The notes: generated by a model from the letters alone, not told the origin. Numbered from the stretch's first letter, positions 16,701-26,407 are shown. The stretch is 64,000 nt of DNA from an uncultured Clostridium sp. (GCA_947569365.1 CANOSM010000001.1:1-64000), one strand, 5' to 3'. Translations and numbers: made by a program.

Positions 16701-16793
16701 TTTAAGAATATGAAGTTTATAGATAAATAATTTTTGTTTTATATACAATATTACTATTATTATAAAAGTTATAGTTTTAATGGAGATTATAAT

Positions 16794-17147
16794 ATGTATA
16801 GAAAAGAAGTAATTGAATACATAAAAGAAGAATATAGTACAATTCCACAATATTTATGGGAAAAAAGCCCATTAGATGCAGTTTTCAAACACACTACTAA
16901 TAATAAATGGTATGGAGTTATTATGAATGTATCTAAGGAGAGACTAGGATTAAATGGAAAAGAAAACATAGACATACTAAATGTAAAATGTCCACCTGAA
17001 ATGATTGGGAATTTAAGATTAAGTAATGGTTTTTTACCAGCATATCATATGAATAAAGAACATTGGATTACAATTATTTTAGATAAAAATATAGAAAGTG
17101 AAAAAGTAAAACAATTAATTGATTTAAGTTATGAATTGACTGATTAA
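16794..17147 (+). CDS. MmcQ/YjbR family protein
   Basis: The protein is 117 aa. ATG 16794 is chosen because TGGAG lies 8-12 nt upstream; an earlier in-frame start at 16734 has no ribosome site. 'DAVFKHTTNNKWYGVIM', 'LNVKCPPEM' and 'HMNKEHWITIIL' match the YjbR/CyaY-like fold, with 'LIDLSYELTD' at the C-terminus. Members are small cytosolic proteins, some with DNA-binding annotation; the role is not established. Confidence 0.85.
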   Translation: MYRKEVIEYIKEEYSTIPQYLWEKSPLDAVFKHTTNNKWYGVIMNVSKERLGLNGKENIDILNVKCPPEMIGNLRLSNGFLPAYHMNKEHWITIILDKNIESEKVKQLIDLSYELTD

Positions 17148-17263
17148 ATCACAAAAAAAGAAATTAGTTAGATTATAATTTATGAGTATGAAAGAGAGTT
17201 AAGAAAGTAATGTAAATAGAAAGAAATTCGAATATTATTATATATTTTGAAAATAATGTATAT

Positions 17264-18214
17264 ATGAATAAATTATTTTTTAAGAAAAATCCTGAAATTT
17301 TCCAAGGAGAAAAGTATTTAAATAAGAATAACCAATATTTTGAAGGTTGGTATTTTAAAAATACAAAAAATAAAAATAGTATTTCTTTTATCCCAGGAAT
17401 TAATATAGATGAAGAAAAAAAGGCTTTTATACAAGTAATTACTAATAAAACTTCTTATTATATTGATTATGATATTAAGTACTTTAAATTTAATGTAGAT
17501 CCATTTTATATTCAAATAGGAGAGAATATTTTTTCAAAAGATGGAATTCACATTGATATAAAACAGAGTAATCAAAGTCCAAATATTTATGGAGACATTT
17601 CTTATTCAAAGAAAAAGGAGATCAAGAAAAATCTTTTGAATCCTAATATTATGGGACCTTTTTCATATATTCCATTTATGGAATGTAATCATGCGATTCT
17701 TAGTATGAAAAGTTTGACAAAAGGTTCTATTACAATAAAGCAAGAAAAGATGAATTTTGATAATGGAGATGCTTATATTGAAAAAGATTGGGGAACTTCC
17801 TTTCCAAAAACATATATATGGGCACAAGGGAATGAGTTTCAAAACGAAAATGCAAGCTTTATGATCTCGATAGCTAATATTCCTTTTGGATTATTTGAAT
17901 TTAGAGGACTCATTTGTGTTTTAATAATAGATAATAAAGAATTCAGATTTACCACATATAATTGTACAAAAATAATAGAATATGAGGTAATAGATAAATT
18001 AATAAATATAACATTAAAAAAAGGAATATATAATTTAAATATAAAATTAACTTATGATATAGGATTTAAACTTGTTGCTCCAGTGAAAGGAAAAATGGAA
18101 AAAGACATTTTAGAAAGTATTTCTTCTTCTATTACAGTAATATTAAAAAAAGAAGAGAAAGTTATATTCTCAGATACAAGCAAAAATTGTGGACTTGAAA
18201 TTGTGAAAGAATAA
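17264..18214 (+). CDS. Tocopherol-cyclase-like family protein
   Basis: The protein is 316 aa. 'YFEGWYFKN' at residues 26-34, 'NIMGPFSYIPFMECNHAILS' (about 125-144) and 'YIEKDWGTSFPKTYIWAQGN' (about 172-191) match the tocopherol cyclase-like lipocalin-type family that is widespread in Firmicutes. There are no clear membrane segments and no signal peptide. Such bacteria do not make tocopherol, so the substrate is unknown, possibly a lipid or prenyl-like compound. The ribosome site is weak, so the ATG at 17264 is chosen because it opens the conserved region. Confidence 0.75.
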   Translation: MNKLFFKKNPEIFQGEKYLNKNNQYFEGWYFKNTKNKNSISFIPGINIDEEKKAFIQVITNKTSYYIDYDIKYFKFNVDPFYIQIGENIFSKDGIHIDIKQSNQSPNIYGDISYSKKKEIKKNLLNPNIMGPFSYIPFMECNHAILSMKSLTKGSITIKQEKMNFDNGDAYIEKDWGTSFPKTYIWAQGNEFQNENASFMISIANIPFGLFEFRGLICVLIIDNKEFRFTTYNCTKIIEYEVIDKLINITLKKGIYNLNIKLTYDIGFKLVAPVKGKMEKDILESISSSITVILKKEEKVIFSDTSKNCGLEIVKE

Positions 18215-18411
18215 AGATAAGATAAAGCCAGATAATGTACCTACAAATTATTTGACTTTTATGTATTTATATAAATTATAAAATAAAAGTAACTAATAAT
18301 GAGACATAAATTGTAAAATAAAATTAAATGAAGGAATATTTATAAAAATAATAAAAGAAAGTATAAAAGTATAATTATATGATAGTAATTTATTAAGGAG
18401 GATAAATAATA

Positions 18412-18636
18412 ATGAATATTGAGGTAGGAAAAATTTATAAACATTACAAAGGAAAATTAATAAAAGTAATTTGTATAGGTCTAAATTCAGATACAAAGGA
18501 AGAAATGATTGCAATAGAAGAACTAGAAGAATCACAAGGATATCCAAAGGGACAAATTTGGTTTAGAAATACAAAAGATTTTTTTGATGAAGTAAATTCA
18601 AATGGACAAAAATATAGATTCGAAATATATAATTAG
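18412..18636 (+). CDS. DUF1653 family protein
   Basis: The protein is 74 aa with AAGGAGG 10 nt before ATG. 'VGKIYKHYKGKLIKVICIG', 'EEMIAIEEL', 'QIWFRNTKDFFDEV' and 'YRFE' follow the DUF1653 pattern. Function unknown; it lies between accessory genes and yebC. Confidence 0.85.
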   Translation: MNIEVGKIYKHYKGKLIKVICIGLNSDTKEEMIAIEELEESQGYPKGQIWFRNTKDFFDEVNSNGQKYRFEIYN

Positions 18637-18726
18637 TAAGAATCCTTATAAAAAATACTACACAAAAGAAAAAAAATGTGATATTATATATTAAGTAAAT
18701 TTAAAAATTAAAGGAGGAGATTCGCC

Positions 18727-19452
18727 ATGTCAGGACATTCTAAATGGCATAATATTGCAGCAAAGAAAGGAAAAGCAGATGCCGCAAGAGGAAAAGTATT
18801 TACAAAATTAGGAAGAGAATTATTAATAGCAGTAAAACAGGGGGGACCTGATCCTGCAGGTAATTCAAAATTAAAAGATGTTATAGCAAAGTGTAAAGCA
18901 GCTAATATGCCAAATGATACAATAAATAATGCTATAAAGAAGGCATCAGGATCTGGCGAAACAGCAAATTATGAAGAGATTACATATGAAGGATATGGAG
19001 TAAATGGTGTTGCAGTAATAGTAAATGCATCAACAGATAATAGAAATAGAACTGCAGCAGATATAAGGCATGTATTTGATAAATCAGGAGGAAATTTAGG
19101 AACAACTGGATGTGTATCATATATGTTTGAAAAAAAAGGTATTATAGTAATAGAAAAAGAAAGTACAAGTTTATCAGAAGATGATATAATGATGCTAGCT
19201 ATAGAAGCTGGAGCAGAAGATTTTTCAACATCAGAAGAATATTACGAAATAACAACATCTCCAGAAAACTTTTCAAATGTTAGAGAAGAATTAGAAAAAA
19301 ATAATTTAACATTTGTTGAAGCAGAAGTACAAATGGTACCAAATACATATGTAAAACTTGATGAAAAAGATTCTGAAAGAATGGAAAACTTCTTGGAAAA
19401 ATTAGATGATTTAGATGATGTAGCAAGTGTATATCATAATTGGGAGGAATAA
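18727..19452 (+). CDS. yebC: YebC/PmpR (TACO1) family regulator
   Basis: The protein is 241 aa, with '[20 protein letters not shown]' as in all members and the expected three-domain length. YebC-family proteins were annotated as DNA-binding regulators; recent work ties bacterial YebC and mitochondrial TACO1 to relief of ribosome stalling at proline-rich stretches. AAAGGAGGAG precedes the ATG. galE starts 6 nt after the stop. Confidence 0.96.
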   Translation: MSGHSKWHNIAAKKGKADAARGKVFTKLGRELLIAVKQGGPDPAGNSKLKDVIAKCKAANMPNDTINNAIKKASGSGETANYEEITYEGYGVNGVAVIVNASTDNRNRTAADIRHVFDKSGGNLGTTGCVSYMFEKKGIIVIEKESTSLSEDDIMMLAIEAGAEDFSTSEEYYEITTSPENFSNVREELEKNNLTFVEAEVQMVPNTYVKLDEKDSERMENFLEKLDDLDDVASVYHNWEE

Positions 19453-19458
19453 TATAAA

Positions 19459-20469
19459 ATGATGAAGAAAATATTAGTTACAGGAGGAATGGGATATATA
19501 GGTTCACATACTTGTGTCGAACTTATTAAGTCAGGATATGAAGTAATTATTGTAGACGATTTATCAAATAGCAGGGAAGATGTACTAGATAAATTAGAAA
19601 AAATAACAAATGTAAGACCAAAATTTTATAAATATGATTTAAAAGATAGATCAAAGCTTGAAAGTATATTCAAAGAAAATGATATTTATGCAGTAATACA
19701 TTTTGCAGGATATAAAGCTGTAGGAGAATCTGTTAAAAAACCAATGAAATATTATAGTAATAATTTGATCTCTACAATAAATTTGCTAGAAGTAATGAAA
19801 GAAAATAATGTAAAGAAAATTGTTTTTTCTTCATCAGCTACTATATATGGAGATACTGGAACACCAAAATATGTTGAAGAAATGGGAAGGGGAAAAACAT
19901 CAAACCCATATGGTAATACTAAATCAATGATAGAACAAATATTAGAAGATTTATATGCATCTGATAATACATGGAAAATAAGTATGCTTAGATATTTTAA
20001 TCCAATAGGTGCTCATGAAAGTGGATTAATTGGCGAAAATCCAAATGGTATACCAAATAATTTAATGCCTTATATTATGAAAGTTGCAGCAGGAGAACTT
20101 GAAGTATTAAAGGTATATGGAAATGATTACCCAACAGAAGATGGCACAGGTGTAAGAGATTATATACATGTTGTAGATTTAGCTGAAGGACATATTAAGG
20201 CATTAGAAAAGTTAGATAAAGAAAAAAAAGGGCTATATGTATACAATTTAGGTGCAGGAAAAGGAGTATCAGTACTTGAAATAATAAATACTTTTGAGAG
20301 AGTAAATAATATAAAGATAAATTATGAAATTGCACCAAGAAGAGATGGAGATTTAGCTATATTTTTTGCAGATCCTACTAAAGCAAAAAAGGAGCTTGAC
20401 TGGGAAGTAAAAAGAAATATTGAAGATATGTGTCGAGATTCATGGAATTTTATGAAAAATAATAAATAG
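19459..20469 (+). CDS. galE: UDP-glucose 4-epimerase
   Basis: The protein is 336 aa. 'ILVTGGMGYIGSHTCVELIK' is the NAD site; 'SSATIYGD' holds the catalytic Ser/Thr and 'NPYGNTKSMIEQ' is the YxxxK motif. 'LRYFNPIGAHESGLIGE' is typical of GalE. It interconverts UDP-glucose and UDP-galactose and could feed the exopolysaccharide locus that begins 1.5 kb downstream. Confidence 0.96.
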   Translation: MMKKILVTGGMGYIGSHTCVELIKSGYEVIIVDDLSNSREDVLDKLEKITNVRPKFYKYDLKDRSKLESIFKENDIYAVIHFAGYKAVGESVKKPMKYYSNNLISTINLLEVMKENNVKKIVFSSSATIYGDTGTPKYVEEMGRGKTSNPYGNTKSMIEQILEDLYASDNTWKISMLRYFNPIGAHESGLIGENPNGIPNNLMPYIMKVAAGELEVLKVYGNDYPTEDGTGVRDYIHVVDLAEGHIKALEKLDKEKKGLYVYNLGAGKGVSVLEIINTFERVNNIKINYEIAPRRDGDLAIFFADPTKAKKELDWEVKRNIEDMCRDSWNFMKNNK

Positions 20470-20481
20470 GAAAGATAATTT

Positions 20482-20904
20482 ATGAATAGGAAAATTTTAT
20501 TAATATTAGTAGCAATTTGGTTAATAATTGTATTTATATTTTCAAATCAAAATATAAAAGATTCTGGGAATCTAAGTAATATATTTGTTAATGATTTTTT
20601 AGCCCAAAAATTTGGAAGAGATAATATAGGAAATTTAGTTAGAAAATCAGCACATTTTATTATATATTTGATAGGTGGAATTATAGTATATAAATTTTTT
20701 AATACATTTGATATTAGTACAAAAAGAAAATTAGTATATTCATTTATTTTTATAATATTATATGCATGCAGTGATGAACTACACCAATATTTTGTAGAAG
20801 GAAGAGGTGCAAGAATCACAGATGTTGTAATTGATACATGTGGATCGATTATGGGAGTAATATTAAATATAACTATTTTAAATAAAATATTCAGAAAGAC
20901 TTGA
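20482..20904 (+). CDS. VanZ-like family membrane protein
   Basis: The protein is 140 aa with four membrane helices. 'IFSNQN', 'RKSAHFIIYLIGG' and 'SDELHQYFVEGRGARITDVVID' are the conserved VanZ-like motifs. Relatives of VanZ include proteins linked to glycopeptide tolerance, but most have unknown roles. It starts 13 nt after galE. Confidence 0.92.
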   Translation: MNRKILLILVAIWLIIVFIFSNQNIKDSGNLSNIFVNDFLAQKFGRDNIGNLVRKSAHFIIYLIGGIIVYKFFNTFDISTKRKLVYSFIFIILYACSDELHQYFVEGRGARITDVVIDTCGSIMGVILNITILNKIFRKT

Positions 20905-20973
20905 TTATAATAAAAAAAGATGATAAAATAATATTATTACAGAGTGAGATATATTGAAAGGGGAAAATAAAAT

Positions 20974-21504
20974 ATGAAGAAGTCAATAAAAATTATACTT
21001 ATTAGTTTAATAGTATTAATTAGTATGACAACAATAACAAAAGCTGCATCAAGTAATGAAGTAATAGATTATCTAGAAAGCGAATGCGGAGAATATGTAA
21101 CAGATGCTGATATGAAGATAGTAAGAGATTATTTTAAACAATATCCTATATCAGATGAAGAGGGTGAACAACTTAAATCTAAAATCAGAGAAGTAAAAAA
21201 AATAATCGACAATGGTTCATCAAGTAGAGTAAGAAGTTTTACTGCTGCTGAAAAGCAACAATTAAAAGATGTAGCAAATGAAGCTGCAAGAATAATTGAT
21301 GTAAATTTAGTTTTTAAATCTAATGCACGTGTTGATGTTTACAAAGATGGAGTAAAGATACAATCTTTCTATTTAAGTGGAGACAATAGAATATTAACAT
21401 ATACAGGAAGTTCAACAAATGTTATAGTAATATCTGGAATAGCAATAGTTGCCGTTGCTTCAGTAGCTTTTATAGTAAGAAAGAAATTTGTAAATGCTAA
21501 ATAA
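20974..21504 (+). CDS. Secreted protein with noncanonical C-terminal sorting signal
   Basis: The protein is 176 aa. A signal peptide is clear (KK, hydrophobic run, cleavage near TKA-ASS at residue 25-27). The mature domain is small and helical, with conserved-looking 'SSSRVRSFTAAEKQQLK'. The C-terminus is 'LTYTGSS', a 20-residue hydrophobic helix and RKKFVNAK, the layout of a cell-wall sorting signal. Its last codons overlap the sortase gene. The motif is not LPXTG, so a dedicated sortase is likely. Confidence 0.7.
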   Translation: MKKSIKIILISLIVLISMTTITKAASSNEVIDYLESECGEYVTDADMKIVRDYFKQYPISDEEGEQLKSKIREVKKIIDNGSSSRVRSFTAAEKQQLKDVANEAARIIDVNLVFKSNARVDVYKDGVKIQSFYLSGDNRILTYTGSSTNVIVISGIAIVAVASVAFIVRKKFVNAK

Positions 21505-22114
21505 ATTAACAAGAATATTAAAGACCACTATACTAAGCGTTATAGTGGCTTTTTTATTAGTAGTGATATTTTTCTTAGGAGTTAAAATATTCTTTGGGCA
21601 ACAAATAGAAGAAGTAATAACTCTTGCAGGTTATATAACAATAGAAAAAAATAATAAAGATAAAAATCAAGAAATTACTTTTGATCCTGATGTTGGACTT
21701 GTAAAATATCCTGAATATGAATCTAAATATGCAAATATAGAAATTGAAAAAATAAATATTAAACTACCAGTGTATTATGGAGATACAATGGAGGTGTTAA
21801 AAAAAGGTGTAGGTCATTCAAGTGGTAGTTATTTTCCAGGAGAAGGTGGATCTATAGTATATATGGGACATAACTCTAAAAATGTTTTTAGAAATTTCTC
21901 AAAATTAAAAATAGGAGATAAAATAAAAATTGATACTTCATATGGAAAATTTACATATAAAATATATGATATGAAAGTCATAAGCGAAACAGATTTTGAT
22001 GAGTTGCCAATACAAAAAGATAAAGAAATATTAATGGTATATACATGTTATCCATTTAAGAATATAGGATATACAACTAAAAGATATGTAGTATATGCAG
22101 AACTTGAAAAGTAG
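21494..22114 (+). CDS. Class D sortase
   Basis: The protein is 206 aa with an N-terminal signal anchor (about residues 10-32). The catalytic residues are all seen: His in 'YMGHNS', Cys in 'LMVYTCYPF', Arg in 'TTKRYVVYA'. The overall length and 'KINIKLPVYYGDTMEVLKKG' fit the class D/E sortases. It overlaps the upstream secreted protein gene by 11 nt, suggesting enzyme and substrate. Both precede the polysaccharide genes, hinting that the anchored protein acts at the same envelope layer. Confidence 0.9.
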   Translation: MLNKLTRILKTTILSVIVAFLLVVIFFLGVKIFFGQQIEEVITLAGYITIEKNNKDKNQEITFDPDVGLVKYPEYESKYANIEIEKINIKLPVYYGDTMEVLKKGVGHSSGSYFPGEGGSIVYMGHNSKNVFRNFSKLKIGDKIKIDTSYGKFTYKIYDMKVISETDFDELPIQKDKEILMVYTCYPFKNIGYTTKRYVVYAELEK

Positions 22115-22130
22115 AAAGGAATAGAAAAAA

Positions 22131-22985
22131 ATGGAATATGTAAAGTCAATTATAAAAATTATTGTAATAGCAATTCTTGGAATTATTCTTCTTGGAGCTC
22201 TACTTGGTGAAGTGTTTATCTATGAATTTTCTACAACAATATTAAGTAAAAAATATATATTAGAAAAATTTGAAGAGAATAATTATTATAATAATTTATA
22301 TTCAAATATTATAAATGAGATGGAAGGATATATTGGACCTTCTGGATTAGATGAAAGTATATTTGATGATATAATAACAAGAGAAAAGATAGAAAATGAT
22401 GTAAATATAGTAGTAAGCAACATATATGAAAGTAAAGACGCTGATATTGATACTAAAATTATAGATGAGAAATTAGAGAAGAATATAAATAAGTATTTAA
22501 AAAAAGAAAATTTGAAGATAGAAGATAGAACTTCATTAGATGAATTTAAAAAGCAAATAATAGATGTATATAAAACAGAAGTAAGCTATAATACATATAC
22601 AAAATATATACAAAATGTTAATATTAATAAAATAGCAAGACTGTTTAAAACTGCTAAAAAAGTATGTTTAATAGGAATTATACTTCCTATAATTTTAATT
22701 TTATTATTAAACACGAAAAAAGTCGAAAAAGTTATTCCTGAAATAATGACATTTATTTTAGCTTGTGGTACAATATTAATGGTAATTTCAAAATATATAA
22801 CAATGAAAATAAATATAGAGGCAATAACTTTCTTAAATACTGCATTTAGCATTGTTATAAGAGATATAGCACTTACGGTTTTAAATGATATATTAACAAT
22901 AGGAATAGTATTTATAGTAACTAGTATATTATTAATAACGATTAACAATTCAATATTTATTATAAAAAATGGATACAAAAGATAG
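22131..22985 (+). CDS. Unknown multi-pass membrane protein of the exopolysaccharide operon
   Basis: The protein is 284 aa and not recognised. There is one helix at about residues 5-30, a charged extracytoplasmic domain (about 35-180) rich in Asp/Glu/Lys, and four helices at about 185-205, 212-230, 235-255 and 260-280. It lies 9-17 nt from the sortase and Wzz genes, so it is cotranscribed with them. Confidence 0.65.
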   Translation: MEYVKSIIKIIVIAILGIILLGALLGEVFIYEFSTTILSKKYILEKFEENNYYNNLYSNIINEMEGYIGPSGLDESIFDDIITREKIENDVNIVVSNIYESKDADIDTKIIDEKLEKNINKYLKKENLKIEDRTSLDEFKKQIIDVYKTEVSYNTYTKYIQNVNINKIARLFKTAKKVCLIGIILPIILILLLNTKKVEKVIPEIMTFILACGTILMVISKYITMKINIEAITFLNTAFSIVIRDIALTVLNDILTIGIVFIVTSILLITINNSIFIIKNGYKR

Positions 22986-22993
22986 GAGGAAAA

Positions 22994-23716
22994 ATGGAAG
23001 AACTAGATTTAAAAGAAATACTAAAAATATTTTATGATAAAAAATTCTTAATAATAATTATAACACTTTTGTGTATGATAATTGGAGGACTATATTCATA
23101 TTTTATGATGGAACCAAAATATAAAGCTTCAACAACAATAGTTTTAACAAAGACAGATACAACGACTACTAAAATGAAGGACTCAGAAGAAGCCTCTATA
23201 ACAGAAAGAGATATACTAATAAATCAAAGTTTAGTTTCTACATATAGTGAGATAGTAAAAAGTAGTACAATATTAGAACAAGTAATAAATAATCTGAGTC
23301 ATTTAAACTTAAGTAAAGGAAAATTAAGAAGTAATATTGAGGTATCATCTGTAGAAGACACAGAAGTAATTAAAATTAGTATGATAGATGAGAATCCAAG
23401 AGATGCAGCTGAAATAGCAAATGAAATAGCAAAAGTATTTGCTGAAAAAGTAATTGAAATGTATAATATGAACAATGTTTATACTTTGGATTCAGCAATA
23501 CCGCCAGATGGACCATATAATATAAATCATCCTAAATATATAGCAATATTTGCTTTAATAGGAATAGTTATTTCTTGTGGATATATAGTTATACTTAATA
23601 TATTTGATACTACTGTAAAGAATAAAGAAGAAATAGAAAGAATGCTTGACGTGCCTGTGCTTGTAGGATTATATAAATATGATGAAACAAAGAGAAGTGG
23701 AGGTAAAAGAAAATGA
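22994..23716 (+). CDS. Wzz/YveK-type polysaccharide chain-length and kinase-activator protein
   Basis: The protein is 240 aa. Helices lie at about residues 17-37 and 175-197, flanking an extracytoplasmic domain. 'YKASTTIVLTK' and 'PPDGPYNINHPKYIAIFALIG' (the latter split as PPDGPYNINHPKY then the helix) are typical of the CpsC/YveK family. It is the activating partner of the BY-kinase gene, which overlaps it by ATGA. Gram-positive versions are separate from the kinase, as here. Confidence 0.9.
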   Translation: MEELDLKEILKIFYDKKFLIIIITLLCMIIGGLYSYFMMEPKYKASTTIVLTKTDTTTTKMKDSEEASITERDILINQSLVSTYSEIVKSSTILEQVINNLSHLNLSKGKLRSNIEVSSVEDTEVIKISMIDENPRDAAEIANEIAKVFAEKVIEMYNMNNVYTLDSAIPPDGPYNINHPKYIAIFALIGIVISCGYIVILNIFDTTVKNKEEIERMLDVPVLVGLYKYDETKRSGGKRK

Positions 23717-24525
23717 ATAATATAATGATAGATTCAGACTCAAAGTCTCCTTTAGCAGAGTCAATAAGAACATTAAGAACAAATTTGCAATTCATGAATC
23801 CAAGTAAGGGAATGCAAACAATATTAGTTACGAGTACGCTTGCTTCAGAAGGAAAAAGTTGGGTTTCATCAAATTTAGCAGTAGCATTTGCGCAAACAGG
23901 AAAAAGAACTATAATTATAGATGCTGATATGAGAAAAGGTGTATTAAACAAAATATTTGATTTACCACTTACACCTGGTTTTTCAAATTATTTATCTGGT
24001 GTAAATTTATCATCAATACAATCACCTTTTACAGATCATCTAGAAATAGGTTCAATAATCCAAAAAACAGAAATAGAAAACTTATATGCAATTACACTTG
24101 GGGATATACCACCAAATCCATCTGAATTAATTCTTTCAGAACAAATGAATAATTTATTTTATGATCTTAAAGATTTTGCAGATGTGGTAATATTTGATGG
24201 TACACCATCACTATTAGTTACAGATTCAATAATATTATCAAGGCTTGTAAATTCAACAATTATAGTTGCTGAATATAATAGAACAAAGAAAAGTGACTTA
24301 AAGCAAGTAAAAGAAGCTATAGCAAATGTAGGTGGAAAAGTAGCTGGTGTAGTATTAAATAAAATACCTGCCAAAGAAGGTTATTATGGTTATGGTTATG
24401 GATATGGATATGGTTATGGTTATGGACAAGATTACTATGAAGATGTTGAAAATAGAAATAAAGCAAGAGCTAAAACTCTAGTTTCCAGTGCTAAAAAAAG
24501 AAAAAACAAAAAGAAAAAAATATAA
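23713..24525 (+). CDS. BY-type tyrosine autokinase (CpsD/YwqD-like)
   Basis: The protein is 270 aa. Walker A 'STLASEGKSWVSSNLA', Walker A' 'RTIIIDADMRKG' and Walker B 'DVVIFDGTPS' are seen. The C-terminus has a tyrosine cluster made of alternating Tyr-Gly (about residues 222-240) followed by YYEDV, the autophosphorylation tail, then a basic end. It acts with the Wzz-like partner and is reversed by the PHP phosphatase at 24652. The Tyr-Gly run is unusually regular for this family. Confidence 0.92.
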   Translation: MNNIMIDSDSKSPLAESIRTLRTNLQFMNPSKGMQTILVTSTLASEGKSWVSSNLAVAFAQTGKRTIIIDADMRKGVLNKIFDLPLTPGFSNYLSGVNLSSIQSPFTDHLEIGSIIQKTEIENLYAITLGDIPPNPSELILSEQMNNLFYDLKDFADVVIFDGTPSLLVTDSIILSRLVNSTIIVAEYNRTKKSDLKQVKEAIANVGGKVAGVVLNKIPAKEGYYGYGYGYGYGYGYGQDYYEDVENRNKARAKTLVSSAKKRKNKKKKI

Positions 24526-24651
24526 ATACATAAAAACTTATAGTGAACTTTTTATTGGAAAGTGTATATAAAGAGAATTAAAATTTTTATATCATTAGAT
24601 AGAATGAAAATGTTTATAAATATAATGAGAAAATAAGTTAGGAGATAAATT

Positions 24652-25407
24652 ATGATAGACTTTCATTCACATATATTATATGGTATAGATGATGGAGCAT
24701 TTGAAATACAAGATAGTATAAAACTATTAGAAGAAGCTGAAAAAGTGGGATTTACTAAAATAATAGCAACTTCACATTATCAAGTAGGAAACTTTGAAGC
24801 CAATGAAGAAAAAAGAAAGAGAATAATCGAAGAACTACAACATAGATTTAATAATGTGGAAATAATACTAGGAAATGAAATTTATATAACTGAAAATATA
24901 ATCGACTTATTAAAATATAAGAAAGCATCTAGTATAAATAATACAAAATATGTATTATTTGAAATCCCATTTTTAAATAATACAATGTATTTTAATCATG
25001 TAATAGATGATTTTAAAAGAAATAATTATATTCCAATAATTGCACATCCAGAGAGGTATAAAGTAGTAAAAGAAACTCCAACAATAGTGGAAGATTGGAT
25101 TGAAAGAGGAATTTTAATACAGTGTAATTATGCAAGTATTATTGGAAGATATGGAAAAGAAGCACAGAAAACAGTAGAACTTTTGTTAAAACATAATCTT
25201 ATACATTTTTTAGGAACAGATGCACATAGACCAGAGATAACATATCCTTATATTAATAAGGCTAAAGAAAAGTTCATTAAAATTGCTGGAGAAGAATATT
25301 TTAAATGTATTTCCAATATAAATGCAGAGAAAGTTTTAAAAAATGAAATAATAAAAGTTCCTGAAATATTACCTATAACCAAGAATATATTTGGAAAATA
25401 TAGTTAA
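24652..25407 (+). CDS. Tyrosine-protein phosphatase CpsB/YwqE, PHP superfamily
   Basis: The protein is 251 aa. 'MIDFHSHILYGIDDGA' is the N-terminal metal site; 'GNEIYI', 'IAHPERY' and 'GTDAHRP' carry the other His/Asp/Glu ligands. It is a manganese-dependent enzyme that removes phosphate from the BY-kinase tail. The terminator at 25442 follows, ending the first transcription unit of the locus. Confidence 0.95.
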   Translation: MIDFHSHILYGIDDGAFEIQDSIKLLEEAEKVGFTKIIATSHYQVGNFEANEEKRKRIIEELQHRFNNVEIILGNEIYITENIIDLLKYKKASSINNTKYVLFEIPFLNNTMYFNHVIDDFKRNNYIPIIAHPERYKVVKETPTIVEDWIERGILIQCNYASIIGRYGKEAQKTVELLLKHNLIHFLGTDAHRPEITYPYINKAKEKFIKIAGEEYFKCISNINAEKVLKNEIIKVPEILPITKNIFGKYS

Positions 25408-25441
25408 ATAAATTTCTAAAAGATAAAATTAAATAATGATT

Positions 25442-25476
25442 AAAAAGTGCACTTCAACAAGGATGTGTGCTTTTTT
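25442..25476 (+). terminator. Terminator after cpsB-like gene
   Basis: AAAAAGTGCAC pairs with GTGTGCTTTTT (two G-U pairs), ending in TTTTTT. Confidence 0.75.
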
Positions 25477-25514
25477 AGAAAAACAAAAAAAATAAAGAAG
25501 ATTGTCAAAAAATA

Positions 25515-25543
25515 TTGCCAAAAACAGTTCTTTATAGTATACT
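25515..25543 (+). promoter_or_regulatory. Promoter of the polysaccharide structural operon
   Basis: TTGCCA (25515-25520), 17-nt spacer and TATACT (25538-25543), about 80 nt upstream of the priming transferase. Confidence 0.6.
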
Positions 25544-25624
25544 ATTATATAGTGAGTAATACTAAGTCAAAAAGTAAATTATAAAACAAACATATATAAA
25601 ATATATAGGGGGATGTAAAAAATA

Positions 25625-26368
25625 ATGAAAATAGGTGAAATTGAATTAAAAAATTACACAGATATTAATTCATTACATACCAATGAAGAAATTGTTAAAT
25701 TACCAAAATTAAAACAATTTATAACTAAGCTTAAAAAAAAGGCTTGGGAAATCTTCTATGGAACATTAAAAAGAACATTTGACATTATATGTGCATTAGT
25801 AGGTTGTATATGTTTAATACCAATAATTTTTTTTGTAAAACTTGCTTATTTAAGACATAAAGATACAGCACCAGTACTATTTAAACAAGAACGTATAGGA
25901 AAAAATGGAGAAAAGATTTACATATATAAAATAAGATCAATGGTACATAATGCAGAGCAAGTTCTAGAAGAATTAATGGAAAAAGATCCAGAGATTAAAG
26001 AAGAGTACTTAACAAAAAAGAAAATAGAAAATGATCCTCGTATTACAAGAGTTGGAAGATTTATCAGAAAAACTAGTCTTGATGAGTTTGGTCAATTTAT
26101 AAATGTGCTTAAAGGTGAAATGACAATAGTAGGTCCTAGACCATATCTTCCAAGAGAAAAAGATGATATGAATAGATATTATAGAGATATAATTACTTGT
26201 ACTCCAGGAATAACAGGATTATGGCAAGTAAATGGAAGAAGTAATATAAATTTTGCAAATAGATGTAGACTAGATAGTTTTTATAGTAAACATAAATGTT
26301 TGATATTTGATATGAAAATATTTACTAAAACATTTAAAGCTGTATTTAGTAGAGAGGGAGCAGCATAA
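25625..26368 (+). CDS. Undecaprenyl-phosphate sugar phosphotransferase (priming enzyme)
   Basis: The protein is 247 aa. A single membrane helix lies at about residues 55-75; 'RTFDIICALVGCICL', 'FKQERIGKNGE', 'YKIRSM', 'SLDEFGQFINVLKGEMTIVG' (20 residues), 'GPRPYLPRE' and 'PGITGLWQVNGR' are family hallmarks. It transfers the first sugar phosphate to the lipid carrier on the inner face of the membrane. The hairpin at 26408 follows but may be only partial, since the glycosyltransferases come next. Confidence 0.93.
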   Translation: MKIGEIELKNYTDINSLHTNEEIVKLPKLKQFITKLKKKAWEIFYGTLKRTFDIICALVGCICLIPIIFFVKLAYLRHKDTAPVLFKQERIGKNGEKIYIYKIRSMVHNAEQVLEELMEKDPEIKEEYLTKKKIENDPRITRVGRFIRKTSLDEFGQFINVLKGEMTIVGPRPYLPREKDDMNRYYRDIITCTPGITGLWQVNGRSNINFANRCRLDSFYSKHKCLIFDMKIFTKTFKAVFSREGAA

Positions 26369-26407
26369 TCAAAAGATAAAATATACTATAAATTATAACA
26401 ATACTAA

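Noticed and set aside
24370..24425. GGTTAT repeats as a noncoding minisatellite
   Set aside because: They are in frame and code for the tyrosine-rich tail expected of a BY-kinase.
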